64,000 nt of DNA from Malachius bipustulatus (Eukaryota > Arthropoda > Insecta > Coleoptera > Melyridae), in the NCBI GenBank assembly GCA_910589415.1, contig OU342632.1, positions 36,407,637 through 36,471,636 of the forward strand. Direction: 5' to 3'. The notes below the pieces were generated by a model. The model saw only the letters and a program-made list of their open reading frames with translations, was not told the DNA's origin and ran no database searches. The position numbers were made by a program, and so were the translations under genes. Below, piece by piece: positions 9,930-19,999 of this stretch (positions within the stretch are counted from its first letter, which is position 1; each line of letters opens with the position of its first letter).

Positions 9930-12460
9930 TTGTAATATTTTGCGCCTGTAATTCTGAGAGATTTTTTTGGTGAGATCAGTTTCTTTTGGAGTCAGATCAG
10001 TCAGTTCAGACTCAGAATCAGAAAGGAGGTTAGTGTATAGAAACCTCTACACAAGATTAGTGCGTAGAATTATTATGTCAACAGATCGTTTGCAAATACT
10101 ACAAAATAGCAAGGTTTGTAACACTGACTCCTGAGGAACACCTTATTAATAGTGAATGCTTCCGCACTGTTAATTTTTTGTATTCGCTAATGCCAGCTAT
10201 TTTTTCGGTTAGCCTGATGATGGTGTTTTGTTTTTGCTGAATTACTGTCAACGATCTGTTTTCTAGATTTTGGGGTAAAAGCAACAATTGGAGACTGCAA
10301 ATTTAAAAAATCACTTGCTCCAAAGTGACAGATACTAAAAAATCAAGTTAGAGAGAGTTTCGCGGAAAATATGGATGCAAAATTTTTGTAAAAATATTCA
10401 CAGGAGGGGAACTTCATTGGACGGGCATACAGTACCTCCATCATAGATGCGGCAAGTCCAAAAGTCGAATATTTTACGAATTCGGCTGTTCAAATTTGTG
10501 CAGGACCTTAAATCCGCGGAAAATTAGTTTTTTCGCTATGAGGTAATCAATAGAAATGTTGCAGGAAAAATTTTGGCAAGTTTGTATCCTGTCGTGTATG
10601 AGACATCGGCTTTTGTTAGTATTAATGTGGATTTCAAGAAATTTTGATCAATAGCCCTGGCATTGCCACTGACCAAAACAACTTGGAGAAGTTTTTAATT
10701 TTGCTGGCCTTTTAGAAATTTGTTAAATTGTTTTTTTACTGATTTTGATTCCATTGACTGATGAGTGATGAGCAGTTCAAAATTTGAATAATGATGGAGT
10801 TGCTGAATATTCAAATATCATATTTTTTGGGGAAAGTTTGATTAAAATTGTTGCTCTTGGGAGCATACAAAAAATCTCTTCACTATACCTGGCACTGAAC
10901 TATTCTAAATGACTCGAACACTGATCTTTACTCTTCATTCCAAATATAATCTACAAAGTTCAAACAAACCAGATCTGCTCAGAATCGAACTGGATTCCAT
11001 GCACTCGCTAGTCGCTATTCAAATATTATATCTAATCTGTAATCATCTCAACTCGAACGACCACACCGGTATTTATTAAGCCTTATCTACACCGGTACTC
11101 ATTGAAATGTACCCAATTTTTCGCCTAATGTACTCATGAATTTGATAATAACATCCAAATCTACTTACTGCTTTTACGAGCTCAATTAATATCTCTTTAA
11201 GTCACAAGTTTTATTATTTAATTGCTCTATAACATAAAAATTATAAGCGTGGTCACGGCTTTAAGTCAATCTCTCTGGCATGTCTATCTGGTGTCGGGCC
11301 ATGTATTTAATTAGGCAGATAAGGCCGTTTTTCTTCATCTCGGTCGTCGGTACTTTTGTTGCCTGGACGAGAATTTGTTGTTTTAATTTCGAGTCGGATG
11401 CTGTGACCAGTAGCCGGGTACAGTTAGAGAATCGAGTTGGCCCAGGCGCCTCGTTCTTGCGGAAACCGCTGCCACCTTGATTTCGGCTGTAATTAATAAA
11501 AAGTAACGGATGCTGAAGTCATCAGGAGTGGTTTTATTGGCGCCCGACTGGGAGATAATCAAGTTCGTCTGATGTAATCCGAGAAATGGCAATTCGAACT
11601 CTTTCGAATGTTGATTTTTTGAAATTATATTCAGGATGTTGCTGCTGCTGAATGGTCATTAGCGTGGATTTATTCGTCGCAAATTGTCCTTGGTAATTTC
11701 TTATTGAATGATAATTGAAAGATTAACAGATTTGGTTTCCGGTGCAGAGAAGAGATTCGATGATTTATTGTTATTATGGAGTTGAAAATTTGGTCTTTTA
11801 GTAAAATGACCATGAGAATATGAATATGAGTATCCTGTGCTTTATATGTATTATACTTACTTTAAATATTTTTCAATTTTTTTGTTCTAAGAAAATCAAT
11901 ATTTATGTGGATGGTTTTAATATTTAAATATTCATCTACTTTGACTATCAAAAGTGATAAAATCCATTATGTAAGTGTGTCAGTGTTCAAGCGGTTCCAA
12001 ACAGTCTCATATTATTCACTTCCTACAATATTTCGCAATGTTTATTAATAATTTGTATTAAGCTGTCTGGAAATTTGCAGATATTAATAACGTTTCACTT
12101 TCAGCCTCTACTTTCCCTGATAAGAATCTTATCAGAATCTCGAATGAGATTCGGGCTACATAGTAACAATTTAATTTTCGGAAATCCTCACTTCAGACTA
12201 ATTCAGATAAATTATATAAAACCATCAGGATGCTATAAATTTCCAAGAAAATCATACCTAAATAAGTGAGTACCTACCTAGGTATGTTTAATATAATCTG
12301 AATAGGTACACTTTAAAATTATTTTTAGAATTTTGCGAAATTTATTTTTAGGTCACCTTTTTTACAAACCACCATAACATACGCGTAAATACGCACGCAT
12401 CTTTAGTCCAAAAATAAATCACCCCTAGTTTCCAAGAAGTTATGATTCAGCCATAGGGCT
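9930..12460. other. No gene seen; one conserved-looking patch
   Basis: Mostly AT-rich. The patch 11270-11600 is GC-richer, not repetitive, and contains CTCGGTCGTCGG, GGCCCAGGCGCC and a TGGCGCCCGACTGGGAG stretch. It could be regulatory DNA, but nothing in the sequence proves it. The short open frames (for example 11280-11480) have no domain. Confidence 0.3.
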
Positions 12461-12524
12461 CTTGTGCTCTATATATTCACTATACACACAAAGTGGCTAT
12501 CACCTGAACCCTTGGTATATTGCG

Positions 12525-12670
12525 AGAATGCATGGAATCCCACTGTGAAGGCACTCACCCTCACCGGTTCTTGTGGAGCGCGGCGGGGAAAAGAGAGGGC
12601 CGGATATGGCGGGGTAAAAGCCACCCTCGCCGGAAGAAGTCGCGGCACCCCGCGTAGAGGCTAGGCCTAC
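12525..12670. other. GC-rich island of unknown nature
   Basis: About 145 bp that is much GC-richer than its surroundings, with GGAGCGCGGCGGGG, GGCCGGATATGGCGGGG, CACCCTCGCCGG and GTCGCGGCACCCCGCG. Both strands are open across it (about 60-66 codons), with no recognisable domain. The abrupt composition change suggests a fragment of a GC-rich retroelement leader or recently captured DNA; this is inference. Confidence 0.4.
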
Positions 12671-12794
12671 AGTTGGCTGCACTGATCTTTTATTTTATAA
12701 TTTGTAATGTGGAGGTAGTAACCTTGAAAGATCCACTCAATTTAAGATTGTTTTTTATAATGTAATTTTTTTATAAACAGACTGTATACAGCAT

Positions 12795-13182
12795 GTTGAA
12801 AAAGTCTCGGTACCCCTCAATGAATCATTAAAATAAATAAATTTTGAAAATAATTCAAAAACAGGTCAATTTGATAATTTAATTTACTTTCCATTTATGT
12901 AAATAAAATTTATAGAGGGTGCATGTTTTCATCAATACCTAATGATGCCATTGCCTATTTTTTTAAATAGGACACTCTGTATACTACATCATAGAATAGT
13001 GCATAAAAAAATAGGGACATAAGTAAACCGTTTTCCGATATCTTAAGCCGTTTTTGATTTAAGCAACTTTGAAAATTGAAACTAGCGTTTTTCATTTGTT
13101 TATAACTCATAAATTAGGTACTCATTTTAAACTGAAATAATTGAAGGATTTATTTAAGGGTAGGTACCGAGACTTTTTCAAC
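12795..13182. mobile_element. MITE with GTTGAAAAAGTCTCGGTACC terminal repeats
   Basis: Perfect 20-bp terminal inverted repeats: GTTGAAAAAGTCTCGGTACC at 12795-12814 and its complement at 13163-13182. The element is about 390 bp with no open frame. Its inner part at 13011-13115 (ATAGGGACAT, TTTTCCGATATCTTAAG, CATTTGTTTATAACT) matches the right arm of the foldback at 3838-4677, so the two share sequence. Exact ends and target duplication are uncertain (flanks ACAGCAT and CGGTAGT). Confidence 0.7.
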
Positions 13183-15813
13183 CGGTAGTATTCCGTTTTC
13201 ATGGTAATTTGGAAGAACAAAATTTCTACCTAGACATTGAACCAGAGATTATAAAAAATATTTGTGATTGTATATTTTTTTTTGTAGTAACAATTTTTTA
13301 AGTCTGCTGATCAACACAATGGTGAAACTTATGAAATTTTCAAACTATTTTTGTTTGTTTTTTTGTAAAAAAAAATTTCCAAAGGTCCCCGAAATAGGGG
13401 TAATACGCTTAAATGATCACTGCATTCAAAATAATTGATACCGACATTTACATTTTATAAAAAATGGCGAGCGAGAGCTTTTCCAAATACTAAAGTAGAG
13501 GGGTAAGGAGGTGAAGATCTAAAACCAATTAGATACCATTTTTGCACTTCTCTTTCATATCTAAATTGATCTTTTTTTTCCAAACTAAATTCGTATCATG
13601 CCAAAATAAAAGGTGGAAACTTTTGAAGGTGCTCTTTTGAAGCTCGCATCTGAAGGTATTAAGTACCTAATGAAAAGAAAAAATTATTTGAGAAATTTTT
13701 GACTTTTAGGTACCTTCATAGGTCAGATACGAGGTTGGTGTTAGTGAACCTTAATTAGAACATTAACTAACAAGATTTACACTTCGTTAATGTCTCGTTT
13801 CGTCGGGAATCGTCAGATTCCCCTCGATCGTGTAATCAGCAAGGATCAGTTCTTACTTCTTTGAAGTTTCCTCTGTGCTCTTGTTCCAATCTTGGGCATA
13901 AGCCCTGGTCCTTCAACCTGTGATAACATCTATTAATTAATCCACGTTTAGGCATAACACCCGTTCAGCAATTGATCCTCGAGCCAGTCCAAACATTTGG
14001 TCCCCTATAACACTAAGCAAGAATGGTTATTGCTATTTTTAACTACAAATTCACAATTATAGTTTACTACTAACTGTTCTCACACAGAGATTATTTTAAC
14101 TGCAAAACCTTTAACATGCACACGTTTCTCTCATACAGAAGCAAAAATTTGTGATATGTTGAAATCCATTTATTGATTTATAAATTAGCCTTTTTCTTTC
14201 ATCTACCTGTCTGACGTCACCTTCCTTGGCAAGCTTATATCAATTCCCCCGACTTCGCCGATTAATCAAACAGGAAAAACTCGCATCTATAATATGTATC
14301 TGAAAAAATCAGGCAGCATACCCAATATAGGTTTTCTCTCTCTACAAATTATAACTTTATGGGACAATTAAGTAGTATACGCATTCAAAGTCTTAACATT
14401 TTCAGGTCAGGATTTATTAATTTTTGTCACCCTGGAAGGGGTGAGAAAAGACCCATCAGGTTTATACTTATAAAAAAGTGGTTGCCATTGGATTTTTGAC
14501 TTCTACTTCAGAAACACCCTGTATAAGAGCAAATACAAAGTTACTGATTTTGGAGGTTGCATGTGAATTGTAAAGTTTTATTTTTTACCCCAACACGTAT
14601 GTACGGTTCTTTTTTACTCATATTATGTATCCACTCAACGTGAACATCCACCAAGCGCATCAAACTTCACATTCTTGCAAGAACTTGATGTGATGAGTGA
14701 AGTGAGTGAAGCTAACAGCGCTATTTTTGATTTTCAATTAATAAAGAATGCGTTCAATAAATTGAAAGCAATTAAATTTTTACGGTATGGTTTTGATAGA
14801 GTACGAAGTACCACTTCGTGAACTTGACCCAGAAACTACGACCAGCAATGAGGATAAGTTATTATTTTTTACGAAGTTATAGTAATGCCTTTTTTCCGTT
14901 TCTTAAAAACGTCTTAATGTGCTTCTGTTGTGCTGACATGTGTTAACACAATTTTATGCGAATTTGCGATTTTTTTACAGGTCAGTAAACGAGAATTTCC
15001 CTATAAATGCCCCTCCGGGCATTTTTGTGTGTTTTTAAGAAAACTTACGTTTTCTTATAAACGCAAGTTTTGAGCAAGCTCAAGCCGTAACGTGGCCCGG
15101 TAATTCTATCGTGTGCCATTGGCAGAAAAATTTTTTACGAAAATTACAAGAGGAAAAAGTATTTGTATAAAATTATCTGTACGACCCATTGCCAGTACAA
15201 CAGAGGAGCACATTACCGTATACAACTTTTATTTTTAAGAAAAAAAAAATATGGTGCTAACTTCATGCATATAAAAACTTGGGAACAAATAACTTTTACC
15301 ATAGGTACTTGGGAACAAGAACGAGATTCATTCATCGATCTCTATCAATACTGAAAATAAATATCTTGAATATTTATCATTTATGAAAAATTGAAAATCA
15401 CATTCTGTGAAGAAAATCAAAATTTTGAGAAAGTAATGGGAAACTCTTGAAGTATTTTTGACTTGCATGGCTTTCCAGTTCCAGTAACCCTTGGGACTTT
15501 GGTGTTGGTGATAAAAACAGGAGAAATGTTTCTTATTTATTTTAGTTTCACAGAATTTTATGCGAAATATCCCCTCCCCTATAACCAAAAATTAATTATG
15601 ATTACTAATAATGATAATAGAGTATGTTGACATGAACTTCGTTCACCTGCGATTTTCTTATCAAACAGTCAGAAGTTGTTTCATAGCCTAAAACACTTGA
15701 AATTTTATAAATATTCACAGCCAACTATATCCTAATCTTTCAGTTATACATCCTGGATAGTCATAATAGTAATGAGAGGAATCACCTAGGTATAACAAAA
15801 AAAAAAGTTTGTC
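13183..15813. other. No gene seen; diffuse repeat remnants
   Basis: 13380-13740 is AT-rich with AGGTACCTT-type motifs. 13790-14000 is GC-richer and unassigned. CACCCTGTATAA occurs at 14516-14527. The region 14940-15290 shares phrases with 45940-46290 (AATTTGCGATTTT, CTTGCGTTTTTAAGAA-like, AGCACATTACG, CTAACTTCATGCAT), so both hold pieces of one dispersed, internally palindromic family. No coding exon is recognised. Confidence 0.35.
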
Positions 15814-15836
15814 AAATTAAAAAATAGTGACTTGCG

Positions 15837-15847
15837 TGGCCAAGTGG
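15837..15847 (+). promoter_or_regulatory. Pol III A box of the SINE
   Basis: TGGCCAAGTGG fits the internal-promoter A-box consensus of tRNA genes and lies 11 bases into the element, as in tRNA-derived SINEs. Confidence 0.75.
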
Positions 15848-15879
15848 TTCTCCGCTGGCCCACGAAGCCATAGATCGCG

Positions 15880-15890
15880 GGTTCGAAACT
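15880..15890 (+). promoter_or_regulatory. Pol III B box of the SINE
   Basis: GGTTCGAAACT matches the B-box consensus GGTTCGANNCC except for the final base. It is 43 bases from the start of the A box, close to tRNA-like spacing. Confidence 0.75.
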
Positions 15891-16099
15891 CACCTCGGCC
15901 TGCTTTACTTTTCAGATTCATTTTCGAATGTCTGTGAAAAGTAAAACAAGCGATCGAACGTTTAAAAGCCAAATATAATTTAAAGTGTGTGTGGCTAAAG
16001 AGTTCGTGCTCAAAGCCAATTTACCAGAGTGGAGCGACAATATGTCTTACCTACGCAGTTAAGATCGATGCTCCCTCAAAAAAAAAAAAATTAAAAAAT

Positions 16100-17400
16100 G
16101 TCATAAATTAAATTTCTAATCATTGCTTTGTAATTTTTTTTTGTCCAAAAATTTCTTACAATTTTTCAATTTATAAGGCCTCAATCGCTTGATTATTTTC
16201 TTAATTTGATCAATGTCTCTTTTTCCCATTTTGAGTTATTGTTAACGAACTATTAACAAAAGTAGTAAATTTTGCACCCCCTTTACGACACCAACAGTAA
16301 CTATGTACTGGCACTATTATAAATTAATTCATGTCATAAAATTGCCATAATGCTAGAATTTTTGTATAGGATCTACTGGTACCTGTACACCCCATTCTAT
16401 TTATCTAGCAAATTCTATGGGTTTTTATAAATGGATACATTACGTCTTACATGCCAACATGAGCTTATTGTATTCGTTCACTCACAGGTACACCTATTGG
16501 TTCGAATAGGGTACACCTGTGCTTTCAAAACATCATTATCTTCTTCCCGGGGGTAGAATTCTTTACACAAGAAGACGTATTCAGATAAAACTCACTAATC
16601 TGGCCTAAATAGTGAGATTTGCGATAGCAAAAAAACACCTATCTCGGTTTGAACAAGTTTTTTTAAAAGACGTCAAGTGGAGTGTTATTGGTATATGAGC
16701 ATTCGGAGACAGGCCCCAGGTAAAGGACAAACAGCAGACATGTATTACTGAACTACTTAAGGTGAAAAGATTAATGTCTTTCATTCAGATAAGTTTTACG
16801 GAGTAGGAATGTCAAAATGTAGATGTCTGGTCTCTTCTTGGTCTCGGTCTTGGTGTGTTTCCAAGCTCGCGAGGATCGAACTTCATATCGAAATAGAATC
16901 ACGATTTTTATGAATGGTCGACGCTTCACCTACTGCTAAAAGGAGAATCGTGGCTCTACGAGTGTCGACTTCAAATGGGCTTTTCACGATCGTCAATGGA
17001 CACAAGACGTCAACTCTTCGTGATTATTCACCTTCAAACAATTGCTCACATGAATATCAATAATGTCAACGGCAGACTCGAGCAGCTAAGCACACCAATT
17101 GCGACCAATCCGCTCGAATAACCATCTTCAGATCAAGTGCGTCAGTATATTGGCCTAAATAGTATAATGATACGTCGTCGTGTCATAATCATAATCATAT
17201 TCATATTGAACAGCTGATCTTGGTGGAGCTGGAGACTGGAGACAGGATGTTTCAATTCTTGCACTCTTCTTCACTTCTTCAGATCAAATTATTGCTGATT
17301 ATAACAATTATTCCGATTTCATCTACCTATGCAAGTAGCGTTATAGCTTCTTGAATTTTCATTGAGGTTTCGAGCTCTTCATTGAGGTTTCTGGAGTATC
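16100..17400. other. No gene seen; upstream or intronic DNA
   Basis: AT-rich to about 16640. From about 16680 the sequence becomes more balanced and looks single-copy, leading into the candidate leader region. The ATAATCATAATCATATTCAT run near 17186 is low-complexity. Confidence 0.3.
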
Positions 17401-17636
17401 AAATCACCCAGTGCCAGTGGTTGATATAAGATTCCCTCATATCCGTCCTCATGTGTGTGCCTGTGTCGTCAGATCCGGTCTCTGTAAGAAGAGACGAACT
17501 CCACGCCGCTAGTAACGCCCTGCTACGAGGCTACCAGTTCATTCATAACTTCTCTCGAACACATGGCGTATGGTGGGGACCCGCCGAGCTCGGATCTCGA
17601 CCGCCACAACCTCTATCCATCGTTCATGCTGCACAG
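17401..17636 (+). other. Candidate 5' leader or first exon of the Pointed gene
   Basis: A GC-richer, non-repetitive stretch ends in a good splice-donor match, CACAG|GTGCGT, with the last exonic base at 17636. A frame beginning ATG at 17570 (MVGTRR...) has 22 codons plus one base, exactly the phase-1 ending needed to join the exon at 34156 and recreate its Asp codon. A longer frame from 17451 ends in phase 0 and would not fit. No N-terminal homology is recognised, and the distance to the next exon would be 16.5 kb. Single-copy balanced sequence, donor and phase agree, but chance is a real alternative. Confidence 0.2.
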
Positions 17637-19410
17637 GTGCGTTTGCTACTGGCCGTTCTTCTTTATATTCGTCTCTTGAGCGACTTCTTTTGTAACATCA
17701 AAGAGAAAAATCGAAATCTCGTGGATTGTATCAGTCGGTGGTTGTGGTGCTCGACGATGCTGGTGCTGGTGCTCAGGTAGAAGGCGGTGTCGGTGTCGTA
17801 ATAAGAGGTTGTGATCGTTAGATTGGATGTTGTGATTGAAATGTTGATCTGAAAATTCATGAATGAAGTCGACGCGTTTCGCGAACTGTGAATGTATGTA
17901 TGTATCGTCGTCTATTTCGAGCGACGATCCGAAATAGAACTGTGACAGTTGCGATATAGAGGCCGTGTTGTTCCGAGACGCGTTTTGCATCGAGATCCGT
18001 TGGAACAATGGCAATCCCGAAGGAGTGTTGATGTCGAGATGGAGATGTCCTTTCGTCAAGGACAGCGCGCAAGAAGAGTGACGATGGAAGTGGAGTTTGA
18101 CAGATAGTGATGATAGTAATTGTTGTTGTTATTGTTGTGAAGTTGTTCGTTATCAATCTAGTCAATGTATATAGACATTCTTCGGCCGTACGGCGGTATG
18201 GGCATAAAAACAATGAAGGCTTTTAGTAGGCAGAAAGGTATGATATTTTGTTAAAATGTGCCCACCAGATGTTCCAGTTCCATATTACTAACCCAGTCCC
18301 AATGCTTTCGGTGGCGATGAGATGAACCCTCCTCTTGTCTCTTTCTTTTATTTACTGACTAACCAGCCAACAAACTATATACAATCTCAACGATCTGCGA
18401 ACAAAATTCTTCAGCCTCTTACTCGACTCCTGAAGCAATTTTTTCCATAACCCACCACCACCACCACCACCACTAATAAATAACAGCTGCAGTGGTAGCT
18501 CGTTTTGATGTTCATCTCTCATTGTTGAATGATTATGTCTAATAAATCATCCACACGAGCCGCCACTATACCAACTAAATAAGTTTATTTCTTAAATTTT
18601 TCACCATACTTGAGGTTTAATAGTTAACTATATTTACTACTGAAGTTGCGTTATTATTGTCGCTCAGCTGGTGCCGGTGCCGGTGCCGGTGCTGGTGCTG
18701 AATTAACTATAAATTGAGGGATTTATTAAAACATACAATAGAATTATGTCTTGGCATTGTTGTACGGACTACGGATTGTTGTTATTAATGAAATCACAAA
18801 AGGTTTCGTTTTATCAGGGGCTTAATTGCTTGTTCTTTACGAGAGCAAGCGCACGATTGTGGTTGTGGTCACTGTTTCAAGAATACGGGTCTATTTTCAA
18901 TCTAAAATATAATAAGAAGATGAGCTCGAGTACCATTAACGAGATAATTATAAACCGAGTGAAGTTCTTTCTCTCCATGGAGCATCGCGTTTATTTAAGA
19001 CTGCCACTTGATCCTCTTTGATTTTATCTGTCGAAGTAATGGGTCACGAGCACTATTATAGGGTGCAGTGGCATGATAGAATGTTTATTAAATTATTTAC
19101 CAGGAAAGGAAACTGGAATAAATGCCTATGTAGCTCGTATACTCAGCTCGTATTTGTTTGTAATGTTAGATTTTTTCTACTGGATGTTTTATTTATTTAC
19201 TTATTTTTTTTTTGTTTGGTTGAGTAGGGAGTGGGTGAATAATATTATTAAAATTATTGATTATAAATGCTCGTATCATTTTAGGGAGAGCTTTATTAAG
19301 AAAGAAAGTGCAAGAGAGTAGAAGAAAAGGTACCTAAATTCTTAATGATAAGAGAAGACTTAATTAAGTAATGATGAGCTGAAATTTTTTTTAGTACCTA
19401 ACGGTTTTTG
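17637..19410. other. No confirmed gene; single-copy region with triplet runs
   Basis: A minus-strand frame at 17646-18059 (137 codons, His/Thr/Ser-rich) and its neighbour at 17857-18213 follow from GTTGTT/GATGAT-type triplets rather than any domain, so they are not called. Low-complexity tracts are at 17757-17775 (TGGTGCTGG type), 18451-18470 (CCACCACCACC) and 18669-18699 (GGTGCCGGTGCC type). The 17860-18110 patch is balanced in composition and could be promoter-proximal DNA. Confidence 0.3.
18669..18699. repeat. Hexamer/triplet microsatellite (GGTGCC)n
   Basis: Tandem GGTGCC/GGTGCT units near TGGTGCCGGTGCCGGTGC; a simple-sequence tract with no coding frame support. Confidence 0.8.
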
Positions 19411-19415
19411 GGCAA

Positions 19416-19663
19416 GGTTGCACTTTGGCGACTAGAATTCCCCTCCACTAACTCCCCTCCACTAATAAGTCAGGTCATTGGTCAGGTTAGTTTTTCCCCC
19501 ATGAAATTTCAAGAAAATGAAAGAAGAAAAGTAAAATATAGAAAATAAAGAAAAAGCCGTATAGGGTAGTAAATTTTAAGGGAAAAAAATGAACAATGAC
19601 GCAATGGCCCTACTTAGTGGAGGAGAGCTAGTGGAGGGGGATTCTAGTCGCTAAAGCGCAACC
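19416..19663. mobile_element. MITE with 50-bp terminal inverted repeats
   Basis: A 248-bp element. The left end reads GGTTGCACTTTGGCGACTAG then AATTCCCCTCCACTA; the right end is its complement (TAGTGGAGGGGGATTCTAGTCGCTAAAGCGCAACC type), with few mismatches over about 50 bp. Each inverted repeat contains the short direct repeat CCCTCCACTAA twice. No open frame and no clear target duplication (flanks GGGCAA and GTACCG). Confidence 0.8.
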
Positions 19664-19999
19664 GTACCGGATTTTTATTATTATAATACGTTTTTTTTTT
19701 AACAAAACAAAGGTGGCAAATGATGTAATTTAACTGGAGAGAGTCTTCGCGAGTAAACTGGGAGTTCTGCATCTTGTAGCAAGTGGATGAAGTTCTCAAT
19801 TCATGAAAGTTGAGTTAGCGCATGGTTAATTACCTCAAAATAAAAATTAAGTATTCATCCTCATTAAAAAATACCCAAAGTTAGGTGTACTACTGCAAGT
19901 TTTCTCATTCTTTAAAAACTTGTGTATCCTTTTATAAAATTACAGATACAGATAAACCTTTTTTATCTTTTTAAAAAATATTTTCAATATTTAATCTTG

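Larger units (their letters stand above)
15826..16087 (+). mobile_element. tRNA-derived SINE with poly(A) tail and target duplications
   Basis: The head resembles a tRNA gene with RNA polymerase III boxes: A box TGGCCAAGTGG at 15837-15847 and B box GGTTCGAAACT at 15880-15890. A non-tRNA body of about 180 bp follows, and the element ends in a poly(A) run from 16078. It is flanked by identical 12-bp direct repeats AAATTAAAAAAT at 15814-15825 and 16088-16099, the mark of LINE-assisted insertion. The last B-box base deviates from consensus (T for C). Intact duplications suggest a fairly young copy. I see no second copy in the window. Confidence 0.85.

Noticed and set aside
11536..11554. TGGCGCCCGACTGGGAG, resembling a second primer-binding site
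   Set aside because: Only the first ten bases fit a tRNA-Lys-type PBS, and no CA-ended LTR-like sequence precedes it.
16496..16510. GGTTCGAATAGG as a tRNA B box
   Set aside because: No A box or cloverleaf can be drawn around it.
17646..18059. 137-codon minus-strand open frame
   Set aside because: Composition comes from triplet-like runs, no domain is visible, and it overlaps other frames on both strands.
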